NCBI GenBank assembly: GCA_016840855.1 | Contig: JAEORO010000069.1 | Location: forward strand, 1-64,000 | Source: Candidatus Thorarchaeota archaeon | Lineage (GTDB): Archaea; Asgardarchaeota; Thorarchaeia; Thorarchaeales; Thorarchaeaceae | Reading direction: 5' to 3' | Length of the DNA stretch: 64,000 nt | Part shown: in pieces, positions 9,085-19,309 of the stretch | How positions within the stretch are numbered: position 1 is the first letter of the stretch | Layout of the letters: every line of letters begins with the position of its first letter | Program-made: the position numbers and the translations under genes | The notes under the pieces: model-generated | What the model saw: the letters and a program-made list of their open reading frames with translations, nothing else | What the model was told of the DNA's origin: nothing | The model's database searches: none

Positions 9085-10242
9085 CTATGCGAGGGTTGTT
9101 CTTCGCGCGAATATTATCCAAGCAATTATTATGAGAGCCAGAGATAATTCCAAGATAATGAGTATGTGACCTGTGAACTCTGCTAGTGCAACACCCTTGA
9201 ATGCAGTGTCAGACATCATGACTCGACCAAGATTGAGAGGATAGTAATCATCCACAAGCCCTACGTCCATAAAACCTGTCCCTACAATTACGCTACCAAA
9301 GAGTAGGAAGAGAAATGATTGGTTTGCTTGAAGTCTTGTTGTTACCAATGTGGATATTAGAACTCCAAGAGCAGAACCAGATAGTGACATGAGAGCAAGA
9401 ACAATATTCATTGTAAGATATTGAGCCCATACGTCAATATTGAACAGGACTTGCCAAAGAATGAGCAGGAATTGCGCCTGCAGCATTCCAACCACAAAAT
9501 ATGCACTAACTTTAGCGAGGATTGCTTCCATTTTGCTTGCAGGAGTCAGAAGCATTCGATTAAGAGGAACATCCCCCACTATTGCTTGAGCTGCTGTAGC
9601 TGCTACTGCAATAAAAACTGCAAAAACGATCATAAAGACACCAAACGTGGCTTCAAAACCACTGGCGCCGGGAGGCTGAAACTCAGAAAACATTTCATTC
9701 GCTATTTCACCTTTTACCCATCCATGATCCTCTCTAAACGCCTGAACAACTCTATTGAATTTTGAAAACACTGACGACTGAATCTCAAAATCTGTACTAC
9801 TGATATGAATGCCAACAAAAGCTGGAATATCGTTTGTTATGTTCCCTTCAAATCCATACGGGATTACAGCATATGACTCAACTCTATTGAAATACAATGC
9901 ATCTAGAGCTTCTACTTCCGTATTGAAAATAACAGCAATGAAATCTGGACTATTTGAAAGATACCAAGTGAAATTCTCAGAAAGATCTTCTTGTGGGAAC
10001 GTGTTGGTTGTATCAAGATCTACTATACCTAATCGAATAGCACCTTCATTTTTCCCTGTTTCAGGAGAGATGCCAATTGCAGCTTGGTTGGTTGTGGCAT
10101 ACATTGTTACCATTATCATGGTTGGAAGAACAAAAACCAACAGTAACGCAAATTTGTCGTTCTGAATTAATCTGAGTTCCTTCAGAAACATAGACCAGAT
10201 GCGCCACAATTTTGTGTTCTTTTTCGTTTCAACCTTTGACAA
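9085..10242 (-). CDS. ABC-2 type transporter permease
   Basis: FLKELRLIQNDKFALLLVFVLPTMIM, large extracytoplasmic loop, then five or so TM helices including PLNRMLLTPASKMEAILAK. Confidence 0.85.
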   Translation of the reverse strand: MSKVETKKNTKLWRIWSMFLKELRLIQNDKFALLLVFVLPTMIMVTMYATTNQAAIGISPETGKNEGAIRLGIVDLDTTNTFPQEDLSENFTWYLSNSPDFIAVIFNTEVEALDALYFNRVESYAVIPYGFEGNITNDIPAFVGIHISSTDFEIQSSVFSKFNRVVQAFREDHGWVKGEIANEMFSEFQPPGASGFEATFGVFMIVFAVFIAVAATAAQAIVGDVPLNRMLLTPASKMEAILAKVSAYFVVGMLQAQFLLILWQVLFNIDVWAQYLTMNIVLALMSLSGSALGVLISTLVTTRLQANQSFLFLLFGSVIVGTGFMDVGLVDDYYPLNLGRVMMSDTAFKGVALAEFTGHILIILELSLALIIIAWIIFARRTTLA

Positions 10243-10299
10243 GGAGTTTTCACCTTACACGTCGTTCTGCTTTTCAGCGAGAGTCCTTTTATGGATTTT

Positions 10300-11268
10300 C
10301 TACTTGTCTTTTTGACTAATAAGCCCCAGAACTTCTGCACACATAATCAGATACAATACAATATTACTAGAGTCCCCCCAATTTCTTGCATGTTCTTGAA
10401 CCTGTTTAGCATTCATCCTTTTCCCTCCATTATATAGATTCCCAAGAACCTTTTGTATCACTAAGTCATCGAAAGCAAAAACTGAGAAGTTCCCCAGTCC
10501 AGCCAAAGACAAAACCCTTACTGTCCATAAGCCAATGCCTCGAATTGGTAAAAGCGTTGATAGAACTTCGTCAAAAGGACGTCCCATCAGTGAGTTAACA
10601 TCCAATTCACCATCAGCTACAAGACTTGCGGCATGATGAATATATTCTGTCTTGTACCCAAATCCATACTGCCGCAAAACGTTTGGTCCAGCTTTTGCAA
10701 TGGTAACAGCATCTGGAAAATGATACAATAATTGGTTTTTAAAATTCACAGGTTTTGTAAGTCCAAGTACCATCCGCTTAGTGAATATATTAGCTGACTT
10801 GTAAGATACCTGCTGCTGGATTATCGTTTTGATTAATGCTTCAAAAGGGGTAGGTGACATATAAGGTCTAATTCCCATGACACTCGAAGTGAGATAAGCG
10901 ATGATTGGATCTTTTCGAATTTGTTCTAAAGCATCATCTATGTCAATACCAAGTCCCAGAGTTCGAATAATTAAGGCTTTTAGCTCCTCCTTTGCCACAC
11001 CGCTCTCCGAATAATTGATTTGTAAGGATTCACCCACTCTCGTCTGCCTTATGATAATTGCCACTTTTTCGTGTTCTAAATGATAAACGCGTCCAAAATA
11101 ACCGATTCCAGTACATTCTGGAACTGGTTGGATATCAGGATAAATCCAAGAATGCACTGAGGAAAGTAAATCATAGCCATTGGGAACCTTGATGCGGAAT
11201 GACAATCGAATCACGCTTAGAAATACGATAGCATCTGCCAGAATTAAATCCAGCAGATGCTTGTTCAA
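10300..11268 (-). CDS. HhH-GPD DNA glycosylase (AlkA / 3-methyladenine glycosylase-like)
   Basis: PFEALIKTIIQQQVSYKSANIFTKRMV...LLPIRGIGLWTVRVLSLAGLGNFSVFAFDDLVIQK (HhH + GPD Asp). Confidence 0.85.
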   Translation of the reverse strand: MNKHLLDLILADAIVFLSVIRLSFRIKVPNGYDLLSSVHSWIYPDIQPVPECTGIGYFGRVYHLEHEKVAIIIRQTRVGESLQINYSESGVAKEELKALIIRTLGLGIDIDDALEQIRKDPIIAYLTSSVMGIRPYMSPTPFEALIKTIIQQQVSYKSANIFTKRMVLGLTKPVNFKNQLLYHFPDAVTIAKAGPNVLRQYGFGYKTEYIHHAASLVADGELDVNSLMGRPFDEVLSTLLPIRGIGLWTVRVLSLAGLGNFSVFAFDDLVIQKVLGNLYNGGKRMNAKQVQEHARNWGDSSNIVLYLIMCAEVLGLISQKDK

Positions 11269-11543
11269 TCTGAATATATATTGCAGGTCAATATGAATTT
11301 CTTATTAACTTCTATCCTTTTTGAAAGGGTTGCCTTTGAAGGGATTCTTTGGTGCGTGCAATTTTATCTTCAAGATATCTCTCGTCTTATTATCAGTCGA
11401 GTCTTTTTCTTCGCTCAATTATTTCTCCTCTCAAACCACATTGTGGTTGAACTAGAACAGCTCATGAGTGCATATGAATTTATCATTTCAAACGAAAGCA
11501 TCACGGTTAAAACGATTCCAAAAGACTGGAATCAGGAGAAAAA

Positions 11544-11891
11544 ATGGATAGCGGTTTAAGATCTTGGTTGGGTACTCCTGTTGCGAGATTTGTATTGATG
11601 ATCGTTGCTACAATCCTGTTTAATTTTGGATTGTTTTTCATTCTGAATTTTCTAGCACCGTTGATTACCGGGATCATTATTGGTTTTCTAAATGCCAAAA
11701 TTGAAGATGGAGTTGTTGTTAGCTTTACGGGGACTCTTATTAGCTACTTCATCTTGTTTACTATCTCAGAATGGATTCAGGGATTTAACAATGCAGCAAT
11801 AGACATAGCTATTGCCATTCTTATCATGGCATCTATCGGATCTATTGGAGGAGCCTTAGGGTCTATGATTGCTACCAAAGCTAAAAATTAG
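11544..11891 (+). CDS. Small integral membrane protein
   Basis: 115 aa, three to four hydrophobic helices, Gly-rich motif GSIGGALGSMIATKAKN. Confidence 0.6.
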   Translation: MDSGLRSWLGTPVARFVLMIVATILFNFGLFFILNFLAPLITGIIIGFLNAKIEDGVVVSFTGTLISYFILFTISEWIQGFNNAAIDIAIAILIMASIGSIGGALGSMIATKAKN

Positions 11892-11892
11892 T

Positions 11893-13095
11893 TCACGTAT
11901 CAACAATCAGTCTACCAGGTGTGAAGTTTGCATTCGGACCAACAGTAGTTCGCCGTAGTGGATTTCCGAAAAGCATCCATTCAGCAACTGAAACTGCATT
12001 ATCAATAGTAAGGGTTGTCGTTTCTCCATTCCGTACGTTTTCAAGTTCAATGCGGGCTTTCCTTTCAAGATTCTCTGTGAGTGTCTTGTCGACTGCGAGT
12101 TTCACTTCACCTATGAGTTCATGAGAATCAAGAAAATCTAGAAAACCAAATTTCCAGCCATCGCAGTATGCGCAAGTACGCCAATCATCAAAAGGCGTTA
12201 GATTGTTCATAGTGTCAAGTGTTGCGCCAATATAGGAAGCTCCAGAGTTCAAAAATGCCTTTAATAAAGGACCTTCTTGTGCAGTACAACAAGCTTCCGA
12301 ATAGACGACGGGATATCCCTCGAACTTAATTGCTGATGCTTGTTCAGAACTTAAAATGATCGAGTTGTGAGTGGCCCATTTGTCAGGAGTTCCATGAATA
12401 CGTGTTGTAAAAACACCATCTGAAAATTGAAGAATGAATTCACTTACAGAGAGCAATTTTGAATCATCATCAGAAAACTGGTGTAAAACTTCAACATCAA
12501 AACCCAATTCAGCTAGTGCTATAGCATGTCTGTCAGATCTTTTGGGTTGACTATCAAAAACAACTGCAATATTACTATCAACAATGGAAGGATCCATGTG
12601 ATACAATACAGTTTCAGAGGGACCAAAGATACGACCAAATGGAAAATCAGGGATGCCATCACCATCTAGGTCTTGGATGAACCAGTCAGTGAAGGAATAG
12701 ACACCATCGTATGATATCTGTGTAGCAGGTAGTTCTTTATTGTTGCCAATCAGTAATACACCTCTGTGAAAGCTAGGGTCATAATTCTCTTTGATTGTTT
12801 TCTGCGTAAGAACCCATGAGCGACCTTTTTCCACGATAAAATCGGATTCAAGAGCACCAGCTTTTTCATGGTATAGTTCTTCATTTTTACTCCCGACCCT
12901 ACCACAAACCACAAGCATTCTCTTGAGCAAGTCCCGATCCATATAGCCTATATCGAAAGAAAGTTCTTCCTTAGTTCTTTTTTTCCTGAATATCTTTCTG
13001 ATTTCGTTTATAGTGCCATACCCACTCTTTCTGATGATGTTCATGACAACAGAAACCTCATCAAAAGTGATAATTACTGTTACTGGTGTAGCCAT
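11893..13095 (-). CDS. C25 (gingipain)-like / clan CD cysteine peptidase, no signal peptide
   Basis: DWFIQDLDGDGIPDFPFGRI; putative His in TRIHGTPDKW; putative Cys in PVVYSEACCTAQEG; SGASYIGATLDT. Confidence 0.7.
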   Translation of the reverse strand: MATPVTVIITFDEVSVVMNIIRKSGYGTINEIRKIFRKKRTKEELSFDIGYMDRDLLKRMLVVCGRVGSKNEELYHEKAGALESDFIVEKGRSWVLTQKTIKENYDPSFHRGVLLIGNNKELPATQISYDGVYSFTDWFIQDLDGDGIPDFPFGRIFGPSETVLYHMDPSIVDSNIAVVFDSQPKRSDRHAIALAELGFDVEVLHQFSDDDSKLLSVSEFILQFSDGVFTTRIHGTPDKWATHNSIILSSEQASAIKFEGYPVVYSEACCTAQEGPLLKAFLNSGASYIGATLDTMNNLTPFDDWRTCAYCDGWKFGFLDFLDSHELIGEVKLAVDKTLTENLERKARIELENVRNGETTTLTIDNAVSVAEWMLFGNPLRRTTVGPNANFTPGRLIVDT

Positions 13096-13118
13096 GTAAG
13101 CTGGGAATAAGACAAGAA

Positions 13119-13781
13119 TTGGTTGTTAATATGACTTTAGAAATAAAGGTAATTTCATTGGATTTGGATGGTGTCCTCTTCGATGGCTCTAGCGCTGCTT
13201 ATGTAGTAGCTAGACAAGTAGGACTAGCAGATCAATACGACACACTCTTTCAAAAGATGGCTCAGGAAAAAATGAGTCTAAAACAATCTGTAATTGATGG
13301 AACCAAGATTTGGAAAGGAATAACCATTGATAGATCCTACAGCAACATTGTGAATTCTTTGCCTTTAATGGAAGGAGCAGAAGAAGTAGTAAATACCCTG
13401 AAATCATGGGACTATGAAGTGGGTTGTATCTCAAGTGGTGTAAGCCAATTCTTTATGGGTCCACTCATTGAAAGGTTGGATCTTGACTTTGGTTTTACTA
13501 ATATCCTTGGTTCAGAAAATGGCGCACATGATGGGACAGTTAAATTCATCATGGGAGGGACTGAAAAAGCAGAAACTATTCTAAAATATGCAAAACAAAA
13601 CGGGCATTCTAGAAAAAGTATCGCTAGTGTAGGTAATGGCTTGAATGACATTGAATTGTTCAATATTTCATCATTTAGCATAGCTTTCAATCCTGTTGAC
13701 AAAAGTGTCAGCGATGCGGCTTCAGTGACAGTATTATCAAAAGACCTACGGTCTATTCTACCTCATTTCAGGAAATCCTAG
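13119..13781 (+). CDS. HAD-superfamily phosphatase (SerB-like)
   Basis: ISLDLDGVLFDG...VGCISSGVSQFF...IASVGNGLNDIELF. Confidence 0.88.
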   Translation: MVVNMTLEIKVISLDLDGVLFDGSSAAYVVARQVGLADQYDTLFQKMAQEKMSLKQSVIDGTKIWKGITIDRSYSNIVNSLPLMEGAEEVVNTLKSWDYEVGCISSGVSQFFMGPLIERLDLDFGFTNILGSENGAHDGTVKFIMGGTEKAETILKYAKQNGHSRKSIASVGNGLNDIELFNISSFSIAFNPVDKSVSDAASVTVLSKDLRSILPHFRKS

Positions 13782-14914
13782 CCCAGTATTTTACAGAAGG
13801 CATTTTCAATCTGTTCCTTGTCTTCTGTTGAAAGACTAGGGTGAATTGGGATGTCAAAGTGCTTCTGACCGATTTCCTCAGATACTGGTAGACTAAGTTT
13901 TGAATAATTAGGATAATTCACAAATTTCGCCCATCGCCACTGGTGGATATTGAGGTAAGTATCTTGCTTATGACATGGTAAGGCATATACAGCTCTTGAC
14001 CCAACACCTTCGTTTCTGAGGGATGTTACGAGCTCATCGCGATTCATCTTATCAGAGAATATCCGAGGTGCGTAGAGATGGTATGAAGATTTTAGTCCCT
14101 TGTCTTCAACCTGAGGTCTAATCACATCAAACTCTGATAGGAAATCATTAAACTCCTGAGCATTTTGACGTCTCTGTTTAACAGATTCGGGCAATCGTTT
14201 GAGCTGTTCGATGCCCAATGCTGATACAATGTCCAGCATTCGATTATTGTATCCAATTCTATAGTGGCTATAACCGCCCTGCTTACCACGCCCATGGTTT
14301 TTAACCATCAGAATCTCATCATAGAGGTCTTCGTTGTCTGTGGTAATCATACCACCTTCTCCGGTCATCATATTCTTTGTAGCATAGAAGGAGAATGCAG
14401 CAACATGTCCAATCGATCCAACTTTCTTCCCTTCAACCTCTGCTCCATGTGCTTGACATGCATCCTCAATCACTTGTAAATCATGCGAGTCTGCAATTTC
14501 CATAATATGTTTCATCTCTGCGGGCATTCCGAAAATATGCACAGGCATGATTGCACGTGTTTTGTCGGTAATTGCATCCTCGATGAGGTCAGGATCAATA
14601 TTATAGCTGTCTGGTTTGACATCGACAAAGATGGGAACAGCACCTATCATGGCAATCGTGTTTGCTGAAGCAATGAATGTAAAGGGAGATGTTATGACCT
14701 CATCACCGGGTTGAATGTCCATGGCTTCGAGAGCTGTGCTAAGAGCTGTAGTTCCGTTCGTTGTTACTGTGGCAAACTTAGTACCTGTATATTTTGCATA
14801 TTGTTTCTCAAGCTCTCGAGAAACATTGCCTTCCGCTAACATACCTGATTCAAGAACACGTTTTACAGCTTCAATTTCCTCTTGACCTATTATGGGCTTA
14901 GCAAAAGGGATCAT
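13778..14914 (-). CDS. DegT/DnrJ/EryC1/StrS family PLP-dependent sugar aminotransferase
   Basis: MIPFAKPIIGQEEIEAVKRVLESGMLAEG...VIEDACQAHGAEVEGKKVGSIGHVAAFSFYATKNMMTGEGGMI. Confidence 0.95.
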   Translation of the reverse strand: MIPFAKPIIGQEEIEAVKRVLESGMLAEGNVSRELEKQYAKYTGTKFATVTTNGTTALSTALEAMDIQPGDEVITSPFTFIASANTIAMIGAVPIFVDVKPDSYNIDPDLIEDAITDKTRAIMPVHIFGMPAEMKHIMEIADSHDLQVIEDACQAHGAEVEGKKVGSIGHVAAFSFYATKNMMTGEGGMITTDNEDLYDEILMVKNHGRGKQGGYSHYRIGYNNRMLDIVSALGIEQLKRLPESVKQRRQNAQEFNDFLSEFDVIRPQVEDKGLKSSYHLYAPRIFSDKMNRDELVTSLRNEGVGSRAVYALPCHKQDTYLNIHQWRWAKFVNYPNYSKLSLPVSEEIGQKHFDIPIHPSLSTEDKEQIENAFCKILG

Positions 14915-14981
14915 GTTAATTCACACTCGGTAGAAAATCTAAACAGAATAAAACCCTTTGGCATGAATAACAATTGCACTG

Positions 14982-15548
14982 TTACTCTGCTGGCTTTTCA
15001 GGAGTTGCATCGATCTCAGCTTGAAGTTCTCTATAATAGGCATTTCGACGTTTATTCTCAATTAAACCCACTAGACCAATTGACGAGCTCATCACTGCAA
15101 GTGCTACTAGCATATATGCTAGGTTCCCAAGATAGAAAATTATCGCGAGTGCGAGTCCACTCATAAAACCAGTCGAAACTCGAACAAAGTTAGTCGTCTT
15201 TCTTGGAGTGAGTCTTTGACTCATCCAATCAATTACTGTTGTAAAACCAAGCGCTACAGAAAGAAAGAACCAGAACCATTCAGGATTTAGGTGTACTTGG
15301 AATACGAAGAGAAAAAGGAGACCACCACCTAAGCCACCGTAAATACCACTGCATCTTCCACACAAGTAGAGTGATCGACCCAGAATAGAAACTCGAAGAC
15401 AATGGCCATACATCGAGGGAGGGTGATGAGATAGAAGCATGTGAATTCCTTCTCGAAAATCACCTGTTCGATCAAACTCTTCCATGCTTTCGACCAAGAG
15501 TTCATCCGAGCGACTCTTGCTTTCATCTGCACTATTCACAAATATCAC
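14982..15548 (-). CDS. DUF2085 family membrane protein
   Basis: LSHHPPSMYGHCLRVSILGRSLYLCGRCSGIYGGLGGG followed by TM helices. Confidence 0.75.
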   Translation of the reverse strand: MIFVNSADESKSRSDELLVESMEEFDRTGDFREGIHMLLSHHPPSMYGHCLRVSILGRSLYLCGRCSGIYGGLGGGLLFLFVFQVHLNPEWFWFFLSVALGFTTVIDWMSQRLTPRKTTNFVRVSTGFMSGLALAIIFYLGNLAYMLVALAVMSSSIGLVGLIENKRRNAYYRELQAEIDATPEKPAE

Positions 15549-15618
15549 TCATTAAAACCAAGTTTCCAACGTCTTAAAACCGTTGCTTTGGGTCTAGAGG
15601 CTTTTCTATCATTTTAAC

Positions 15619-15635
15619 AAACTTTAAGAAAGTTT
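15619..15635. promoter_or_regulatory. Dyad AAACTTT-AAG-AAAGTTT upstream of the ferredoxin/AOR genes
   Basis: Perfect 7-bp inverted repeat in the divergent intergenic region. Confidence 0.4.
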
Positions 15636-15820
15636 AAACATTTGGAACACTTTCAAGTAAAATACCAGCTCGTTCTTCTATACAGTCCTAGACTTAGTTT
15701 AATCGCCATTTTGATGGATTTTATCGGCATCGATATGAACAAATAAACAGAACGACAACGATAGGATTTTAATGTATGTTCTGATATCGTAATTCGACTT
15801 TAACAAAACCGGACGGAAGT

Positions 15821-16315
15821 ATGATGGAGAAACTGCTATTTGTTAACATGGACAAATGCACAGGTTGCAAGCAGTGCTCACTTGCATGTTCTCTTATGAA
15901 AGAAGATCTTTTTGATTCAGCGAGAGGAAGAATAAAGATTCTAAAAAAAGAGGATATAGCTCTTGGTTTGCAACTTTTATGTGAACAATGCGAATCGCAT
16001 CCTTGCATTGCATCATGTCCAAATGGAGCTTTATCCAGAAATGAAGTGACTGGAATAATTACAGTGGATGAGAAACTCTGCACATCACAAGGTGCTTGTA
16101 TTGATGCTTGTATCTATCATGCTATTCGACTCCACCCAGAAACGAAAAAACCAATGTTCTGTGACTTATGTGGAGGAGATCCATATTGTGTCAAACACTG
16201 TGTTCCTGAGGCACTTCAATGGGTAGACAAAACAGAAGCGAATCTCAAAGAAAAGAGAAAGTACCGTTCTACAAGAATGAACGTGTATAAAGCACTAAAA
16301 AAGGAGATTGCATAG
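15821..16315 (+). CDS. 4Fe-4S ferredoxin subunit associated with aldehyde:ferredoxin oxidoreductase
   Basis: NMDKCTGCKQCSLACSLMKE...LCEQCESHPCIASCPNGAL...CTSQGACIDAC...CDLCGGDPYCVKHCVPEAL; abuts the AOR start. Confidence 0.9.
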   Translation: MMEKLLFVNMDKCTGCKQCSLACSLMKEDLFDSARGRIKILKKEDIALGLQLLCEQCESHPCIASCPNGALSRNEVTGIITVDEKLCTSQGACIDACIYHAIRLHPETKKPMFCDLCGGDPYCVKHCVPEALQWVDKTEANLKEKRKYRSTRMNVYKALKKEIA

Positions 16316-18235
16316 ATGTACGCACACCAAGGTAGGATATTGCATGTTGATATTGGAACCGGAAAAAGTTGGGTAGAAGACATTCCTGAAGAATGGCGTA
16401 GACTCTATATCGGCTCAAGAGGTATCAATGCAAAGATACTCTGGGATTATTGTAAAGATCCATCTATCACTTGGGATGATCCAAGAAACATCATCATCTT
16501 TGCTCCAGGTGCAGTGACTGGTACTACAGCTCCAGCATCAGGCCGTACATCTGTCACTACTGTGGGATGTACCACAGGCATGTATCTAAAGAGCAATACA
16601 GGAGGTCACTGGGGCGCAGAGCTTAAGTTTGCCGGATATGACCATCTTGTTGTACATGGTGTTGCTAAAAAACCAGTATACATCCTGATAGAAGATGAGC
16701 ATGTAGAAATTCGAGAAGCAAAAGAACTCTGGGGCAAAGATATTATTGAAACTGATGCACTCCTGAAGAAATGGCATGGAGAAGACTCTAGAGGGTTGTA
16801 TATAGGACCTGCTGGGGAGAAGCTAGTTCGAGCTGCTTCAATTCAGTGCTCACTGTATCATGCTGCTGGTAGAGGTGGAGGAGCTGCGGTAATGGGCAAG
16901 AAGAAGCTCAAAGCAATTTCTGTAAGGGGTACAAAACCCGTCCGTGTAAAAGACCCAAAGAAATTTGCAGAGATTGCCAAAGAAATGCGTGAACTCCTCA
17001 AAAAGGATAGTGGCGCTCAGTCCTTGCATGAGTTTGGAACCTCTGGCTCGATTGCTGCGGTTAATGAGCTACATGCCTTTCCAGGTAAAAACTGGCAGAC
17101 AGGATATACAGAAAATGCACATCCGATCTCAGGTCAGGCTTTGAACGAGAAAGGCTACCTGAAGCGTCGAGTAGCATGCTTTGGTTGTACCATTGGTTGT
17201 CACAGATACTCAACTATCGAGAAGGGACCAAATGCAGGAATTGCAAGTGGAGGGCCTGAATATGAAACCTTTGGCGCATTGGGTAATGGACCTGGAATCA
17301 TCGATACTGAAGGTGTTCTAATCCTCAATGAGATATGCAATCGACTTGGCCTTGATACGATAACTGCTGGGACTGTCACTCAGTGGGCAATTGAGAGCTA
17401 CCTTAGAGGAGTGCTTACCAAGAAGGATACCGATGGACTCGAACTTGATTGGGGCAAATTAGATGAGGTAAAGAAGACTGTTGAAAAAATAGCTCTTCGA
17501 GATGGAAATCTTGGAAACCTTCTCGGGGATGGTCTGAAAATTGCTACGAAAAAGGTTGGCAAAGATTCCTACAAATGGGCGATTATGAATGCTAAAGGAC
17601 TCGAACAATCGAATGTTGAAACTAGGTCAGCAAAAGCCTATGCATTAGCTTTCGCAGTGAACCCTAGGGGTAATGATCATCTTATGACTGAAACATTTGC
17701 TGAGTTTGGAGCCAGTCCAGAAGCAATTGATGTCATAGAAAAAGTGACAGGGAATAAGAAATGGGCTTCACCACATTTCACAGAATACAGGGCTGAAATA
17801 GTTCGATGGCATGAGGATTGCTATGAGATAACAGAAGCACTTGGTTTCTGTGTCTTTACATCAACTGCAGCGTTTGGTGTCAATCCAGATAACATGGCAA
17901 GACTCTATGCAGCTGCGACTGGAATTGAATTGTCGGAAGAAGAAATGATGCTTACAGGAAGACGTGTTTGCACCATCGAGAAAGCATTCAATGTTACAAG
18001 AGGCGCAACACGTGAACACGACAATCTTCCATGGCGTCTAATGAACGAAGGTGCAGCATCGGGGCCATTGAAGGGTGAGAAGAACTCGCAGGAAGAACTG
18101 GACGGAATGCTTGATCGCTACTATGAACTTCATGGTTGGGATAAGAAAACAAGTTGGCCAACTCGAGAAACACTTGAGATGCTCGAATTGAAGTTTGTGG
18201 CGGACTATCTAGAGGAAATAGGGAAACTTCCCTAA
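16316..18235 (+). CDS. aor: Aldehyde:ferredoxin oxidoreductase (tungsten/molybdopterin family)
   Basis: Full-length family signature: GAVTGTTAPASGRTSVTTVGCTTGMYLKSNTGGHWGAELKFAGYDHLVVHG...RRVACFGCTIGCHRYS. Confidence 0.95.
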   Translation: MYAHQGRILHVDIGTGKSWVEDIPEEWRRLYIGSRGINAKILWDYCKDPSITWDDPRNIIIFAPGAVTGTTAPASGRTSVTTVGCTTGMYLKSNTGGHWGAELKFAGYDHLVVHGVAKKPVYILIEDEHVEIREAKELWGKDIIETDALLKKWHGEDSRGLYIGPAGEKLVRAASIQCSLYHAAGRGGGAAVMGKKKLKAISVRGTKPVRVKDPKKFAEIAKEMRELLKKDSGAQSLHEFGTSGSIAAVNELHAFPGKNWQTGYTENAHPISGQALNEKGYLKRRVACFGCTIGCHRYSTIEKGPNAGIASGGPEYETFGALGNGPGIIDTEGVLILNEICNRLGLDTITAGTVTQWAIESYLRGVLTKKDTDGLELDWGKLDEVKKTVEKIALRDGNLGNLLGDGLKIATKKVGKDSYKWAIMNAKGLEQSNVETRSAKAYALAFAVNPRGNDHLMTETFAEFGASPEAIDVIEKVTGNKKWASPHFTEYRAEIVRWHEDCYEITEALGFCVFTSTAAFGVNPDNMARLYAAATGIELSEEEMMLTGRRVCTIEKAFNVTRGATREHDNLPWRLMNEGAASGPLKGEKNSQEELDGMLDRYYELHGWDKKTSWPTRETLEMLELKFVADYLEEIGKLP

Positions 18236-18237
18236 TT

Positions 18238-18254
18238 GAGGGGCTCAGCCCCTC
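18238..18254 (+). terminator. Hairpin GAGGGGC-TCA-GCCCCTC then a T-rich tract
   Basis: Perfect 7-bp stem, ttcttatatttt downstream, immediately after the AOR stop. Confidence 0.7.
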
Positions 18255-18264
18255 TTCTTATATT

Positions 18265-19296
18265 TTGAAGGACGTAAGAATCATGAAAGGTTTCAAAGAA
18301 TTGGGTGTAGCAATGACGGGTGTCTTTCCAGTCAACGAAGCTGTTGAATTAGCAAAGGTTGCTGAAGCATCAGGTTTGGGTTCAGCTTGGTTTGCTGAGG
18401 ATTATTTCTTCCGTGGTGGTATACCTTACATGGCTGCTGCAGCAATGGCTACTGAAAAAATTAGGTTGGGATTGGGTGTTGTCAATCCGTATTCGCGGCA
18501 CCCAGCATTGATAGCTATGGAATTTGCTACCCTCGATGAGATGTCAAATATGAGGACCGTATTTGGTCTAGGCTCCGGAGTGCCCTTCTGGATGGACCAG
18601 ATGGGTATCTACGATAAGAAGCCACTATCAAGAACTCGTGCATGTATTGAACTTGTTCGAAAAGTGATGACTGGTGAGAATGTCAACCATGCTGACAACT
18701 TCTTCTCAGCTAAAGATATCAAACTGGTCTTCAAGCCAGTACGAAAGAGTGCACCTATTTACCTTGCATTTGAGGGACCTAAAGGTCTAGAACTTTCAGG
18801 AGAGATAGGTGATGGAGTGATACTTTCTATTTTCTGTACTCCATCCTATGTTAAATCTGCATGGGAGTGCATTGCCAAAGGTGCCAAAAAAGTTGCCAAG
18901 TCATTGGATGATTACGAGATGGTAGCCTACATGCCCATGGTTATCCATGATGATCTGGACAAGGCAATTAGCATAGCTCGCGAATTCTCAAAGCTATATC
19001 TTCCTCACTCCCAAGAGGGAGGTCCTTTGATGTCTCATGCAAGAGTCAAACCAGAAGACACTATAGCAATGAGAAAAGCAGCTGAGAAAAATGATGATGC
19101 GTTGCTAACAGAACTCATCACTGATGATATGGTGAAAGAGCTTTGTCTGGTCGGTGATAAGGAGGCTTGCATAAAGAGACTCCAGCAGATGATTGACGCA
19201 GGTGCAAATACAATCGTTGCGTTTCCAGTTCCTGGAACAGAACCAGTAGAGAACGCAAAGATATTGGGCAGAGAGTTCACAAATCAATTACACTAG
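18265..19296 (+). CDS. LLM-class (luciferase-like, probably F420-dependent) oxidoreductase
   Basis: MKGFKELGVAMTGVFPVNEAVELAKVAEASGLGSAWFAEDYFFRGG...KIRLGLGVVNPYSRHPALIAMEFATLDEMS; internal ATG at 18283 is an alternative start. Confidence 0.9.
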   Translation: MKDVRIMKGFKELGVAMTGVFPVNEAVELAKVAEASGLGSAWFAEDYFFRGGIPYMAAAAMATEKIRLGLGVVNPYSRHPALIAMEFATLDEMSNMRTVFGLGSGVPFWMDQMGIYDKKPLSRTRACIELVRKVMTGENVNHADNFFSAKDIKLVFKPVRKSAPIYLAFEGPKGLELSGEIGDGVILSIFCTPSYVKSAWECIAKGAKKVAKSLDDYEMVAYMPMVIHDDLDKAISIAREFSKLYLPHSQEGGPLMSHARVKPEDTIAMRKAAEKNDDALLTELITDDMVKELCLVGDKEACIKRLQQMIDAGANTIVAFPVPGTEPVENAKILGREFTNQLH

Positions 19297-19309
19297 GAGT
19301 CTTGAACAA

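Noticed and set aside
11257-11559. 100-aa + ORF upstream of the small membrane protein
   Set aside because: Overlaps the divergent glycosylase start, composition not convincing, and it overlaps the next gene; probably spurious, kept out of the feature list.
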